64,000 bases of DNA, from assembly GCF_029633865.1 (NCBI RefSeq), contig NC_079212.1:99791582-99855581 (forward strand). The letters are read 5' to 3'. The position numbers and the translations under genes were made by a program. Every line of letters starts with the position of its first letter. Within the stretch, counting starts at the first letter, position 1. Positions 22,920-34,774 of the stretch are shown one piece after another. Under the pieces are notes generated by a model, which did not search any database, was not told the DNA's origin, and worked only from the letters and a program-made list of their open reading frames with translations. Source of the DNA: Lampris incognitus (lineage: Eukaryota > Chordata > Actinopteri > Lampriformes > Lampridae).

Positions 22920-22972
22920 CCTTACAGATACAATAGGGTTCCAGCAGCTTCGCTGCATGGACCTCTAAAAAA

Positions 22973-23453
22973 ACAAGTGTCCTTCTCCTGTCAAGTGACA
23001 TTTTCAGTTAACTCTATATTACTAAAAATAACCTTTGATTTCCATTTTGTCCGAAGTTAGAAATAAGTTAGCAGTTATTTCACATTATAAAATATGAACT
23101 CAAGAGCTGCCATATCTTATTTCATTTCACTTTGCTCCTCCTGTCATCAGTTTATTGTGGATTATTATGCTTGCTCATATTTCAAACGATTGAATCAAGG
23201 TATTTAATAGAGCCATTTGATTTTAATAGATAGCCAATACTACTGATAAGTCTGGGTCCAAAATTTATGTACTTTATCTTGAAGACAGTAGTCTGGTTTG
23301 GGTGAATGATCACATTACCGCAATAGTTTGGTTAAAGCAACTGGGCAAGACATTACTTTCTCAAAAGTGCTTGCTCATGGAGCATTTTGAATACTACTTC
23401 CTGGGAAGGTATATGTTATCATAGCTCAGCGATCTACGATGGCCTACGTATGG
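22973..23453. other. unassigned AT-rich sequence
   Basis: No gene or repeat recognised. Confidence 0.4.
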
Positions 23454-23462
23454 CCATTGGAA

Positions 23463-23892
<430 letters not shown>

Positions 23893-23915
23893 CCATTGGA
23901 ATCATACCATATGTA

Positions 23916-25493
23916 CACTGCTCAAAAAAATAAAGGGAACACCTAAAAACACAATATAGACCTCGATGAATGAAATATTTCAGCTGAAAATCTTTATTTA
24001 TTAGACAGAGGAATGTGTTTAGAGCAAAATAACCTAAGAATGATCAATGGAAATCAAAATCATTTGCCCATTAAGGTCTGGATTCAGAATCATACTCAAA
24101 ATCAAAGTGGAAAATGAGAACATAGGCTGATCCAACTTCTGTGGAAATTCTTCAAGACGATTCAAAATGAGGCTCAGTAGTGTGTGTGGCCTCCACGTGC
24201 CTGTATGCACTCCCTACAACGTCTGGGCATGCTCCTGATGAGACGACGGATGGTCTCCTGAGGGATCTCCTCCCAGACCTGGATCCGGGCATCGGTCAAC
24301 TCCTGGACAGTCTGTGGTGCGACATCGCGTTGGCGGATGGTACGAGACATGATGTCCCAGAGGTGCTCGATTGGATTCAGGTCTGGGGAACGTGCAGGCC
24401 AGTCCATAGCATCAATGCCCTCGACATACAGGAACTGCTGACACACTCTGGCCACATGAGGACGAGCATTGTCATGCATGAGCAGGAACCCAGGGCCCAC
24501 TGCACCAGCATATGGTCTGACAATGGGTATGAGGATCTCATCCCGGTACCTAATGGCAGTCATGGTACCTCTGGCTAGCACGTAGAGGTCTGTGCAGCCC
24601 TCCAAGGATATGCCTCCCCAGACCATCACTGACCCACCGCCAAACCGGTCATGCTGGAGGATGTTGCAGGCAGCAGAACGTTCTCCACAGCGTCTCCAGA
24701 CTCTCTCACGTCTGTCACATGTGTTCAGTGTGAACCTGCTCTCATCTGTGAAGAGCACAGGGCGCCAATGGCGAATCTGCCAACCAAGATGTTCTCTGGC
24801 AAAGGTCAATCGGGCTGCACGGTGTTGGGCTGTGAGCACAGGCCCCAATTGTGGACGTCGGGCCCTCATACCATCCTCATGCATTCTGTTTCTCACTGTT
24901 TGAGCAGAAACCTGCACATTAATGGCCTGTTGAAGGTCGTTTTGTAGGGCTCCGGCAGTGCTCCTCCTGTTCCTCCTTGCACAAAGGACCAGATAGCGGT
25001 CCTGCTGCGGGGTTGTTGTCCTCCTGCGGCCCCCTCCACGTCTCCTGGTGTACTGGCCTGTCTCCTGGTACCTCCTCCATGCTCTGGACACTGTGCTGGG
25101 AGACATCAAATCTTCTTGCCACAGCACGCATTGATGTGCCATCCTGGATGAGCTGCACTACCTGAGCAACTTCTGTAGGTTGCAGATACCGCCTCATGCC
25201 ACCTCTAGTGGTGAGGGCACTAGCAAAATGAAAAACTAACCAAAGATCGGCCAGAAAAGATGAGGACAGGCAAATGGTCTGTGGCCACCACCTGCAAATC
25301 CATTCCTGTTATAGGGGTCGTCTTGTAAATTGTCTAATTTCCACCTGGTGGAAATTAGACAATTTGCCAACAGGTGAAATTGATTCACAAATCAGTGTTG
25401 CTTCCTAACTGGACAGGTTGATATCTCAAAAGTGTGATTGACTTGGAGCTACATTTCATTGCTTATGTGTTCCCTTTATTTTTTTGAGCAGTG
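23916..25493 (-). mobile_element. Tc1 (DD34E) element B
   Basis: The terminal repeats are CACTGCTCAAAAAAATAAAG (27 bp matched at both ends), with TA at 23914-23915 and 25494-25495. The element is 1578 bp with a single minus-strand transposase carrying one frameshift. Its right TA is the left TA of the next element at 25496. It inserted just beyond the duplication of the repeat at 23463. Confidence 0.92.
24174..25197 (-). pseudogene. Tc1 DD34E transposase with one frameshift
   Basis: The N-terminal part starts [20 protein letters not shown] (25197). One base is missing in a C-run near 25108, after RFDVS, and the rest continues in another frame as [19 protein letters not shown] through HTHY. 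The catalytic triad is preserved: [16 protein letters not shown] and NPIEHLW, with 34 residues between the second D and the E. The GRRR motif follows the helix-turn-helix. Everything after the frameshift is open (over 300 codons), so the copy is recent but probably inactive. Confidence 0.9.
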
Positions 25494-25495
25494 TA

Positions 25496-27102
25496 CAAAC
25501 CCCAATTCCAATGAAGTTGGGACATTGTGTAAAACGTGAATAAAAACAGAATACAATGATTTGCAAATTCTTTTCGACCTACAATTGAATACACTACAAA
25601 GACAAGATATTTAATTTTCAAACTGATAAACTTTATTGTTTTTTGCAAATATTCACTCATTTCGAATTTGATGCTGGCAACACGTTCCAAAGAAGCTGGG
25701 ACAGGGGCAACAAAAGACTGGGAAAGTTGAGGAATGCTCAAAAAACACCTGTTTGGAACATTCCACAGGTGAACAGGTTAACTGGAAACAGGTGAGTGTC
25801 ATGATTGGGTATAAAAGGAGCATCCCCGAAAGGCTCAGTCCTTCACAAGCAAGGATGGAGTGAGGGTCACCACTTTGTGAACAACTGCATGAGCAAATAG
25901 TCCAACAGTTTAAGAACAACGTTTCTCAACACACAATTGCAAGGAATTTGGGGATTTCATCATCTACAGTCCATAATATCATCAAAAGATTCAGAGAATC
26001 CGGAGAAATCTATGCACGTAAGCGGCAAGGCCGAAAACCAACATTGAGTGCCCGTGACCTTCGACCCCTCAGGCGGCACTGCATTAAAAACCGACATCAT
26101 TCTGTAAAGGATATTACCACGTGGGCTCAGGAACACTTGGAAAAACCATCGTCAGCTAACACAGTTCGTCGCTACATCTACAAGTGCAAGTTAAAACTCT
26201 ACCATGCAAAGTGAAAGCCATATATCAACTACACCCAGAAACGCCGCCGGCGTCTCTGGGCCCGAGCTCATCTGAGATGGACTGACGCACAATGGAAAAG
26301 TGTGCTGTGGTCTGACAAGTCCACATTTCAGATTGTTTTTGGAAATCATGGACGTCGAGTCCTCCGGGCTAAAGAGGAAGAGGACCATTCAGATTGTTAT
26401 CAGCGCAAAGTTCAAAAGCCAGCATCTGTGGTGGTATGGGGGTGTGTTAGTGCCCATGGCATCATGGGTAACTTGCACATCTGTGAAGGCACCATTAATG
26501 CTGAAAGGTACATACAGGTTTTGGAGCAACATATGCTGCCATCCAAGCGACGTCTTTTTCAGGGACGTCCCTGCTTATTTCAGCAAGACAATGCCAAGCC
26601 ACATTCTGCACGTGTTACAACAGCGTGGCTTCATAGTAAAAGAGGGCAGGTACTAGACTGGCCTGCCTGCAGTCCAGACCTGTCTCCCATTGAAAATGTG
26701 TGCCGCATCATGAAGCGCAAAATACGACAACCGAGACCCTGGACTGTTGAGCAACTTAAGTCGTACATCAAGCAAGAATGGGAAAGGATTCCACCTACAA
26801 AGCTTCAACAATTAGTGTCCTCAGTTCCCAAACGCTTATTGAGTGTTGTTAAAAGGAAAGGTGATGTAACACAGTGGTAAACATGCCCCTGTCCCAGCTT
26901 TTTTGGAACGTGTTGCAGGCATCAAATTCAAAATGAGGGAATATTTGCAAAAAAACAACAAAGTTTATCAGTTTGAACATTAAATATATTATTGTTGTAG
27001 TGAATTCAATTGAATATATGTCGAAAAGGATTTGCAAATCATTGTATTCTGTTTCTATTTACATTTTACACAACGTCCCAACTTCATTGGAATTGGGGTT
27101 TG
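25496..27102 (+). mobile_element. Tc1-like (DD34E) element C with long terminal inverted repeats
   Basis: The ends CAAACCCCAATTCCAATGAA and its complement at 27083-27102 are the tips of an inverted repeat that extends for roughly 200 bp on each side. TA flanks at 25494-25495 and 27103-27104. The element is 1607 bp with one plus-strand transposase. It begins exactly at the TA that ends element B, so one of the two inserted at the target duplication of the other. Confidence 0.92.
25870..26880 (+). pseudogene. Tc1-like DD34E transposase with one internal stop
   Basis: The frame runs from LHEQIVQQFKNNVSQHTIAR (about 25885) through a helix-turn-helix (LGISSSTVHNIIKRF) and ARKRQGRKPTL. A TGA at 26212-26214 follows KLYHAK. 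The frame resumes with [19 protein letters not shown] and stays open to DVTQW (26880). The triad is [19 protein letters not shown] and LSPIENV, with 34 intervening residues. The residue after the first D is K where E is usual. The likely start codon region near 25855 also contains a stop, so the N-terminus is uncertain. Confidence 0.85.
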
Positions 27103-27104
27103 TA

Positions 27105-28010
27105 ATTGAGGGGTCATACTGTACCTCTTCTTAGCTTTAACAGAGACTGCACAGTGATGTGGAGTGAAGATATAATGTTTGCTGTGCTTTTATAGATGGT
27201 GGGCCAATGGGAGATTTTGTGTATTTAGATGATCCCTATCAAGGGAGGATCCAAATTTTTGTTAACAGCTTCTATAGTTTTCAACAAATAATTTTTTTTT
27301 TTAAATTGCCACTTGTACTTCTTGCAAATTTTCTATTGGTAACTTTGTCCAAGTTACCTTTTCCGGCGAAGAGAACAGGCCGCTAGCTATGTTTGGGGTC
27401 CAACATGCATGATGTATTTGTAGCTATCATCCAATAACGTGCCTAGAAAAGTGCCGGCTTGAGTTAAATGCGTCAGTCCAAGTTATTATTAAATCAATGA
27501 GTGAAATCAAAGATAACACTAAGACATGAAGTTTGTATTATTGAACATTTTGAAATGTACAACCACATTTTACTGTCAACGAAGCTAAAATAAACAGAGA
27601 TTTGCATTGCAACCACAGAAATGCAACATTTCGTATTCAACATTTGTAATTTTGCACATTAGCTTCATTGTACTTGCTTGTCGTGACATCTTGGATCTGG
27701 GGATTTTCAAATCACCTCTGAAAATTCGGGCCTCCGCAAAAACAGCTAGAAGAGAAAATAAACAAGTTAAGAGTCTCCCTACATTGTTATTCGGCTTGAT
27801 GAAACAAAAAACGTCAGTATTTCAGAGGCAGTCCTCACTGTCATCCTTACTTGTTTTAATGTAAGTACTAACATATTCTGTCATAATGTTACTGGTGTCC
27901 TCAAAAGTTTATTTGGGAGCATTTCACATAATGAATATATCTAATTTAACAAATTATTTTGTCAAAATGATGAGCAAAACGTCATAAAAACAGGCCACCA
28001 AACTTAAACG
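27105..28010. other. unassigned AT-rich sequence
   Basis: No gene or repeat recognised; a short open frame at 27607-27864 has no known motif. Confidence 0.4.
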
Positions 28011-28090
28011 CAGGGGTCGGCAATCTATGACACGCGTGCCCACGGTGGCACATGAGGCCGTTTGCATGGGCACGCAGAGGATGAGGATGA
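28011..28090 (+). repeat. possible hAT-type element end
   Basis: CAGGGGTCGGCAATCTATGA with GCCCACGGTGGCAC resembles the terminal repeat of hAT elements (CAGGGGTC start). I did not find a matching opposite end nearby, so this may be a fragment. Confidence 0.35.
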
Positions 28091-28835
28091 TAATTGTGGG
28101 CGTAACTTAATATGTACAAATTGAAACTTTTCACCCGTTTGGTGGTAGGTGCAGGTGAAAGTTTGTTGACAATTCTGTGCATGTTGTTGACATTTATCCA
28201 AGGTAAATCTTGCAGGCATCGCAAAAAATATGCCATTGTCAACAGCACACGCCAACAAACAGGTAACTGGTATGACCACTGCAGTAGAAACCGGAAGTCA
28301 GTGGACTATACTTATGCACAGGGTCGATTCAATAGACCCTTTTACAGTTGGTAAACAGTGATCACGTGATTTAGTATGCACATGCATTCTGGCAGCAAAA
28401 AAAAAAGATTTTATTACTTGCGACCATACAGTTGTATGCTATAACCTCTTATTTATGCTAAAATATAACTTCTATTTGTTATGATAGCCACTTATGTATT
28501 TATCGAGACTCGTTTTATTACTTGTAGCCACAGGGGCATGTGCAGGAATTGGAAATAAGCCTATCATGGGGGGGGGTTCGAACAAACTATGTTAAACCAT
28601 GGCACATTTAACGTTTGTTTAGTAAGTACTCCCATTTTAAAAGAAAGGCATTGTGGTACATTGGCATATATTATCATTATTAATAGAATTTGTATACTAT
28701 CGCCATCTGCTGGGTGGGTTAGATAGATAACTGCGTATAATCTGGCTATTTGTTGGGAACATTGTGTGAGTTGGGCCTATTTTGTGTTATGATAATGCAT
28801 CAGATCAGATTGCATATAAAAAAATATTTTTATAC
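28091..28835. other. unassigned sequence
   Basis: Contains a G-run at 28559-28568. No coding region or named repeat recognised. Confidence 0.4.
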
Positions 28836-28837
28836 TG

Positions 28838-28943
28838 TAGCGAATTCTGGGGACAACGCAACCACAGGAACTGCCGCGGCTGGGAAGCGAACCCGTGTCG
28901 CCCGCACCGCAGGAGGCATCGCTAACCGCTCGACTAAAGGGTT
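28838..28943 (-). repeat. tRNA-like dispersed repeat, split by the Tx1-L1 insertion
   Basis: On the minus strand the repeat has the A-box-like TAGTCGAGCGGTTAGCGA and the B-box-like GGTTCGCTTCCC, ending AGAATTCGCTACA. The rest of its 5' side lies at 37725-37745 beyond the L1. Related copies form the foldback at 38568-38885. The A-box resembles that of serine or leucine tRNAs. No tRNA cloverleaf is claimed. Confidence 0.65.
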
Positions 28944-29435
28944 TTTTTTTTATTGTCTTTTATTATGAAAATATATTTTTGGAAAAAAAATACATTTTTG
29001 ATTGCATGTATTGTCCATCAATTCCACATTGTTACATTTGTTTTACACTTTGTGTCACTTACACAAGATAGTATCCGTCTCTCTTTATACATAAAATAAA
29101 GCCATGCATTCCAAACCATCAACTTAAATCAGTGCTTTGGAACCAGAACAGAAAATGAAACAAATCAGCCCTTTTGAACGAACCTTAGACTGTGTTTTTA
29201 GAAGAAGGTAACATTACAATACTTGTTCCCCAAATTAAAACATCACTTTGAGATTTTAATTGACACACATTCCACATTAAACAGAATGATCCCACCTTCC
29301 CCTTAACTTAAATAAAACGTAACAGAGAAAATTAAAAGAAAACGTAACTCATCTTTAACTCTGTTTCTATTTACCCTTCCGATAATCATCATTTTCCGTT
29401 CACATCATTTCAGACTTTTTCCTCCCCTCCCTGCC

Positions 29436-32400
29436 TCACCAGTTCCATACAATCTCCCCCCTCCTGTTGAGGGAGAGGAGATGGCTGTCTCTGATGAAGA
29501 GCCGGGTGAAGTCCGCATCGCCGTGCGTCAATCTGTAATGCGTTTGTTTTTTGACCATGTTTTTGAAAATGTTCCAAACCGGGATGATTCTGCGTTCAAA
29601 GTGCGCAATGTTCCGACGTGATTTGACGGCCCACCGGGCGTGACTTAAGAGGAATTTGCACAGCGCTGTGTTCTTCACCCTGCTCTTCTCCCACACTCCA
29701 AACACAAAAAATACATCCCACGAATCCCCATTGTCCCAAATTAATCCCAGTTTGTTGACTAAGCACTTTTTCAGGGTTTCAAAGAAGCTCGCCAGCTCCG
29801 AGCAGTGCCCGTACATGTGCAATAATGTTTCAGGCAGCAGGCCACAGACGTCACACTCCCTGCCGACCCCCTTGTTAAACTGGTGCAGAATAACGTTTGT
29901 GAACACTTTGTTGTGTCGAATTTTGTAGTCGTTGTCTTCTGCCTCAATGCTGTTCCCTCTCACCCTCCATTATCCCCAGATTTGTCCCACATTCAAATTG
30001 GGCATAACTTTGCCCCAGAACGGCAGAGAGGTCGGACGTTGCGACGCCTGTGCCAGAAACTTTTCATAGATCTGTTTGCTTGTCAACCTGTGTATACTCC
30101 TCCACTCTCCTCCTTGCTCAACCAACACGGCTGGGAGCTTCCCCTCTCTGTTCTGTACTACTCTCCGCTCTATGGTTGTCAGCCATTCTTTTGGGATGCT
30201 TTCCTTTAAATCATTGTAATAGCTTGTTGTCTCTGTAATTTTGGCCTTATGGTTTATCTCCTTTATACTATCATATATGGTTTGGGGGGGAAGAAAACCC
30301 GGCATCAGTTTATACATGACGTCCTTCAACTGGACCAAACCTGCTCTTAACATATTATTATTACACAGAAGCTTACCTGTCTTTTGAATTTTCTTATTTA
30401 GAAAAATTGGCATTTCTCTGATAACGTTTACCGAGTCACATGCATAGTCTATATGCTTTAGAAATTCCGCGTGAGCGGACAGGACTTCTCTGTAGAAATC
30501 TGGAAGCCCCACCATCATCGGTCTCTTTAGTTGCATCAACAGCACAAAATCGCCTATGTGAAATGCCTTGTTTATGAAGTATGCCATCAGGCTTTTCCAG
30601 CCGTGGGCTGTGGAGTCACACAGATATTTTTTTATGGTTTTGATCCTGAACGCCCTTTTTTTGCTTTCTATATCTACTAATTGAAGTCCTCCCTCTCTGT
30701 ACTTACTTATTAATGTCTTTCGTGCTATTTTACTTACTTTTGCCCTCCACAAGAAATTGGTTATGATTTCATTTAGTCTATTTAATACCCATAAGGGTAG
30801 TTCTATAACTGCTAATGCATAGTTTAGTTTTGACAATATTAAGTTGTTTAGAACCACTACTTTACCTTTGAGTTTAAGGTCTCTCAGTTTCCAATAATTT
30901 AGACATTTTTCTATTTTATTAATAATTTCCGTCCATGACAGATCATGAGCTGCCACTACATCTTTACCGATGTAGGTGCCTAGAATTTTTATATGCTTGC
31001 TTTGTATTTTAAAAGGTGTGGTCTCCTGCTGAGGTTCAGCCATGTTAATAAACATGATGTCTGACTTACCTACATTTATGCGGGAGCCAGAGGCTCGACC
31101 GTACATGTTTATAACTGCGATTGCTCTCTCTATGCTTACCATGTCCTTTACTGTTAGGGTCGTGTCATCAGCAAATTGCTGGACGACACAGGATCCTCCC
31201 CCTGGTAACTCAATACCACTAATACCCTTGTCTTTTTTTAATATAATTCCTAGTGGCTCTGCTATTATTGTGTACAGGATTGAGGATAGTGGACAGCCTT
31301 GTCTGACCGACCTTTCCAGAGGAAACGCATCAGTGGTTGCACCGTTGCATTTGACCTTACCTGTAGCGTTGCTATATAACAATTTTACCCAAGTTAAAAA
31401 TCTGTCTCCAAAACCTACCTTTTTCAGTACATTAAACATAAATTGATGCTCTACTCGGTCAAAGGCTTTATTGAAGTCAATGACCAGAAGGACACCTGCT
31501 TGATCTGTCTCCTTTAAATACTCCACCACATCTCTTATCGTGCGTACTGTGTCAGTGACTTCTCTCCCTGGCACACTATAAACCTGGGTGGGTTCTATTA
31601 TTGTGTGTCATATTTGTTTGACTCTGTTTGCGAATATTTTCATTAGTATTTTGTAATCATTGTTCAACAGAGTAATGGGCCTATAATTTGTTATTTCATC
31701 CTTCTTCCCTTTCTTAAAAATTAAAGTGATCAAGAGAGTCATTGACTCCGGTACCTTCTGTTCTTTTTCCATTGTTTTATACAATTTCAGTAGTATTGGT
31801 TTGAGCGTGTTGCAGAAAGCTTTATAGAAGTTTGCCATCAACCCATCACTACCTGGGCTTTTATTTGACATCATTTGATTTATTGCACACTCTATATCTT
31901 TCTCAGTTATTTCCTGTTCACACGCTGATTTATCCTCATCATTTAGTTTAGCTGTCATCTCTTCCAATATGTCATTTGTAGCTTGTATGTCTGAACTCTC
32001 AGTTTTGAACAAGTCACTGTAAAAAGTTTGTACTGTTTCCAAAATGTCTACGAAATTGGTCACTACTTTACCTTCTTTATTTTTGATTTCTTGCAAATAA
32101 CACTGATGTTGTTTTCTTTTTTCCAAGTTGAGGAAAAAAGCTGTACTTTTCTCCCCTTCTACTGCATATTGAGCACGGCTCCTCACTATAGCACCTTCAC
32201 ATTTTATCCTTTCAATTTCATTTATTTCATTTTGAATATTCACAAGCCTTTCAACATTGACAACCGGTTGTGCATTTAATTTAGCAATTGTATTTCTTAA
32301 TGATCTTTCTTTTTCTCTAGTTTTAAAGTTCAATCTTTTCGCAAACTGAATACTTTTTTGTTTAATTCTCACCTTTAATTTCTCCCACCCCGCTATGATA

Positions 32401-33220
32401 TTTTCCCCAAACTCAGGCTGTGCACATTCAAATGAGATCAATTTAGAGATACAGTCAACATAATCCCTTCTGTTCAGCAGACTAGCATTAAGGTGCCACA
32501 CGCCTCCCCTCTCCCCCTCCTTTTACCCCCCATTCCCACACGCAGGATGGCATGATCACTAATAAAATTTAAACAATAGCGCACAGTATCGAAAAGGTCG
32601 ATCTGCGGTTTCCTGACTAAACAAAAATCTATCCGACTTTGCCGTACAGTGTCCATTTGTGGCTGTACTCTCGAGTACTCTCGTGTTATGGGATTTCTGG
32701 TTCTCCATAAATCACAGAAATTATTCTTGGCCATAAACAGATTCAGGGCCGCTCTTGAACAGTGGTGTTTATAGCTACCGTTATCGCTAATGTCAAGCCT
32801 GCTCATCTTGACATTGAAATCCCCAACTATGATGTCACAGTCTTTAGCTATAATATTCAATTCTCGAAAGAAAGAAGACCTGTCCCCCTCGTGGTTGGGC
32901 GCATAAATGTTCAGTAATTTGCAGACAGTGTCTTCAAAAACAAAGCCCACTTTAACCCACCTCCCCCCAATGTCTTTGTCTATTAGAGTGGCATCGGCCT
33001 TAATTTGGCTACTCACCATGATGCTTACTCCTCGTGCCCGCTGAGTCCCATGGCTTGAAAAGTAGAATCCAGGCCACCTTTTCTTGCACTGAGTTTCACA
33101 GTCAGTGTCCCAGTGGGTTTCTTGAAGACAGATTATTTCTGCATCACACATTTTTTCGACTTTAGTGAACTTGTCCATGTCACGTAGTCCACGTACGTTG
33201 AATGATGCTATTTTGACCAT
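29436..33220 (-). pseudogene. Tx1-L1 ORF2 (APE endonuclease, reverse transcriptase)
   Basis: The frame starts MVKIASFNVRGLRD (33220), with endonuclease blocks EIICLQETHWD, NIYAPN, VGDFNV and SDHAIL. One frameshift occurs near 32505-32525 in a purine run. The RT region then gives NKSPGSDGLMANFYK, NYRPITLLN, a TGA at 31608-31610, VIDFNKAFDRVEHQF, RQGCPLSSILY and QQFADDTTL. It continues to a Cys-rich C-terminal part (ECDVCGLLPETLLHMYGHC) interrupted by one TAA at 29970-29972. One frameshift and two stops are all that separate it from an open frame, so it is disabled but little decayed. F-A-D-D replaces the more common YADD in the catalytic box, which is normal in this clade. Confidence 0.92.
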
Positions 33221-33291
33221 GGTGAGTGGGAAAGACAGAGAAAAATAATCCCCAAACAAAAAACATGATGCATACCCTTTTCAGTCCATTA

Positions 33292-33799
33292 TTATTTACC
33301 CCTCTTAGTCTTGCCCTTTCTGCTTGTCCCCTCTTCCCTCCCCTTACTAACTCCATCCCATTCCGAAGCCTTAGGGTTCAGCTGTCGTCTCTCACTCCCC
33401 TGCCCGTGTAGAGGCCCTCTCTGCCCCGGCTGCCCGCAAGGCAAGGACGCCAGGCTGGCCGAACTGCCCTCCCTCTGGTTGCTGCGGCTCCTGTCCCCTG
33501 ATGTTGTTACAGCCTGACCCCTCAGCGACCCGTGCGCCAGAGTGGAGTCGCTCATCGGCATCCTCCCCACCCTCTCAGAGGCCGCAATCACACCGCTGCT
33601 TCCTCTTTTCTCCTCCTCCTCCTCTTCCTCCTCGACCTCGCTCTCCTCCTCCATCTCATGGCCTGTAGCTGACTGGGGCCCCTCTGCTTCGCCATCAGTC
33701 GCAATGCCATCAGGATGATCTCCTGTCTCCGTCTCCTCTGCCCCCCCCTCCACTCCCTCGCCGGTGTCCCTCTCTGTCTCCTTTTTGGGATCTGCTCCA
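33292..33799 (-). pseudogene. Tx1-L1 ORF1, C-terminal part downstream of the nested insertion
   Basis: The minus-strand frame encodes a low-complexity acidic and glutamine/serine-rich tail (SEVEEEEEEEEKRGSS near its centre) ending KGKTKRGK and a stop at 33292. In Tx1 L1 elements such a tail follows the Zn knuckles. It is separated from the rest of ORF1 by the 33803-36695 insertion. The two parts are also out of frame at the junction. Confidence 0.7.
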
Positions 33800-33802
33800 G
33801 GC

Positions 33803-33881
33803 ATACGCCCATTTCACGCCGCGGCCATCTTGGATTAAAAAAAACCAAGCGGGGGGAATTTAGCCACGCCCCCTTCTTACT
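33803..33881 (+). repeat. left terminal inverted repeat of the THAP/DDE element
   Basis: It pairs with 36615-36695. Both arms contain, in one orientation, AAGATGGCCGCGG, which fits the YY1-type consensus AANATGGCNGC, and a GCCACGCCCCC block that looks like an Sp/KLF site. These may act as promoter elements for the transposase; this is inference. Confidence 0.8.
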
Positions 33882-33907
33882 TCATTGAAAACACTGCTGG
33901 AAGTAAC

Positions 33908-34004
33908 ATGTCGTACTGCTGTGTACCATCCTGCAACTCCTATCAAAGAAGGGAAAGAGATAAATCCTTGACGTTTCACTGCTTCCCCAAACGCCTGCAC
34001 ACCC
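33908..34004 (+). CDS. first exon of THAP transposase (N-terminal half of THAP zinc finger)
   Basis: The ATG opens a frame with MSYCCVPSCNSYQRRERDKS followed by LTFHCFPKRLHTR. The Cys pair and the FHxFPK motif are the start of the C2CH THAP DNA-binding domain. The exon ends at a strong donor (CACCC|GTAAGC). The second half of the THAP domain (AVPTM end and C-x2-H) should be in another exon, which I could not find in the following 700 bp, so the gene may have lost it. Confidence 0.65.
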
Positions 34005-34774
34005 GTAAGCAGGGCTCTCAAGTTTTGAACTGAGTTCAGAGTGAGATTTTGGCGGCGGCGGTGGTGGGGGTTTGGTTGGAGTGGGGACGGGGGTCTGATC
34101 TGATAAATGACAGATAAATTCATACAAATAAAAATATTTATTTAATTCATCATTTTTTAGTGCAGGTAGAACTGGTGACCTGAACGAGAACAGGAGAACG
34201 TCACTTAATATGCGCAGTAATCCCGTATACATGTTCATTATGAATACAAACGACAGGGTTGATGTCAGGTTACAATCTGTCTCACAGTAAAACATCAAGC
34301 TCATCAATCTCACTTTTTTGAATATCCCAGATGTATTTCCATGGAAATGGAGAGCTCCTAACAACCAGAAAAAAGCAACAGTAAATTATATGAAGTGAAA
34401 ATGAATATATCCCACCATGTACTTATCTCAGATTGTGTTCTTATAAGCTAATTTCCACAGCAAGTGGGAATGAGAGAATGAGGTCATTAACTTTAAAGAC
34501 ACGTAGCAGTGTCTTGCCATTAACATTGCTGATAAAGCAGCTGGCTTGCTTGAGATCGGTAAAAATATAATATAGTATAACAGTTCAGCAACATGCAAGC
34601 AAACCTACCACAGAAAACCGGACATTTTCATGAATTTATTTACTGTATGCATTTAGCTGCAGAGGTTGCACCATGTACAGCCAGTTAAATAATATTGGGG
34701 TGACCAGTTTCACTGTGACTAAAACATTAGAAGGGAGACAGAAGTTTGACGTCGAAAAATGTTTGCTCCTGTTT

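Larger units (their letters stand above)
20525..22972. repeat. old dispersed repeat split by two retroelement insertions
   Basis: The outer parts (20525-20978, 22267-22278 and 22743-22972) form one sequence when the inserts are removed: AGCCGCAAGCTGCAATGGGC at the left, and AAATACTTTTAGGGC, (ATA)n and AGATACAATAGGGTTCC at the right. Target duplications at both inner junctions prove continuity. The class is unknown to me; no protein is encoded. It is older than the RTE and SINE that interrupt it. Confidence 0.6.

Noticed and set aside
24180..24947. Plus-strand frames over Tc1 element B
   Set aside because: Antisense shadows of the DD34E transposase.
28860..28940. A genuine tRNA gene
   Set aside because: A- and B-box-like motifs are present but I could not form a cloverleaf with acceptor and anticodon stems. 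Several diverged copies indicate a SINE-like repeat.
33292..33848. Independent acidic Glu-rich host protein on the minus strand
   Set aside because: It sits between L1 ORF2 and the nested transposon exactly where the L1 ORF1 tail belongs.
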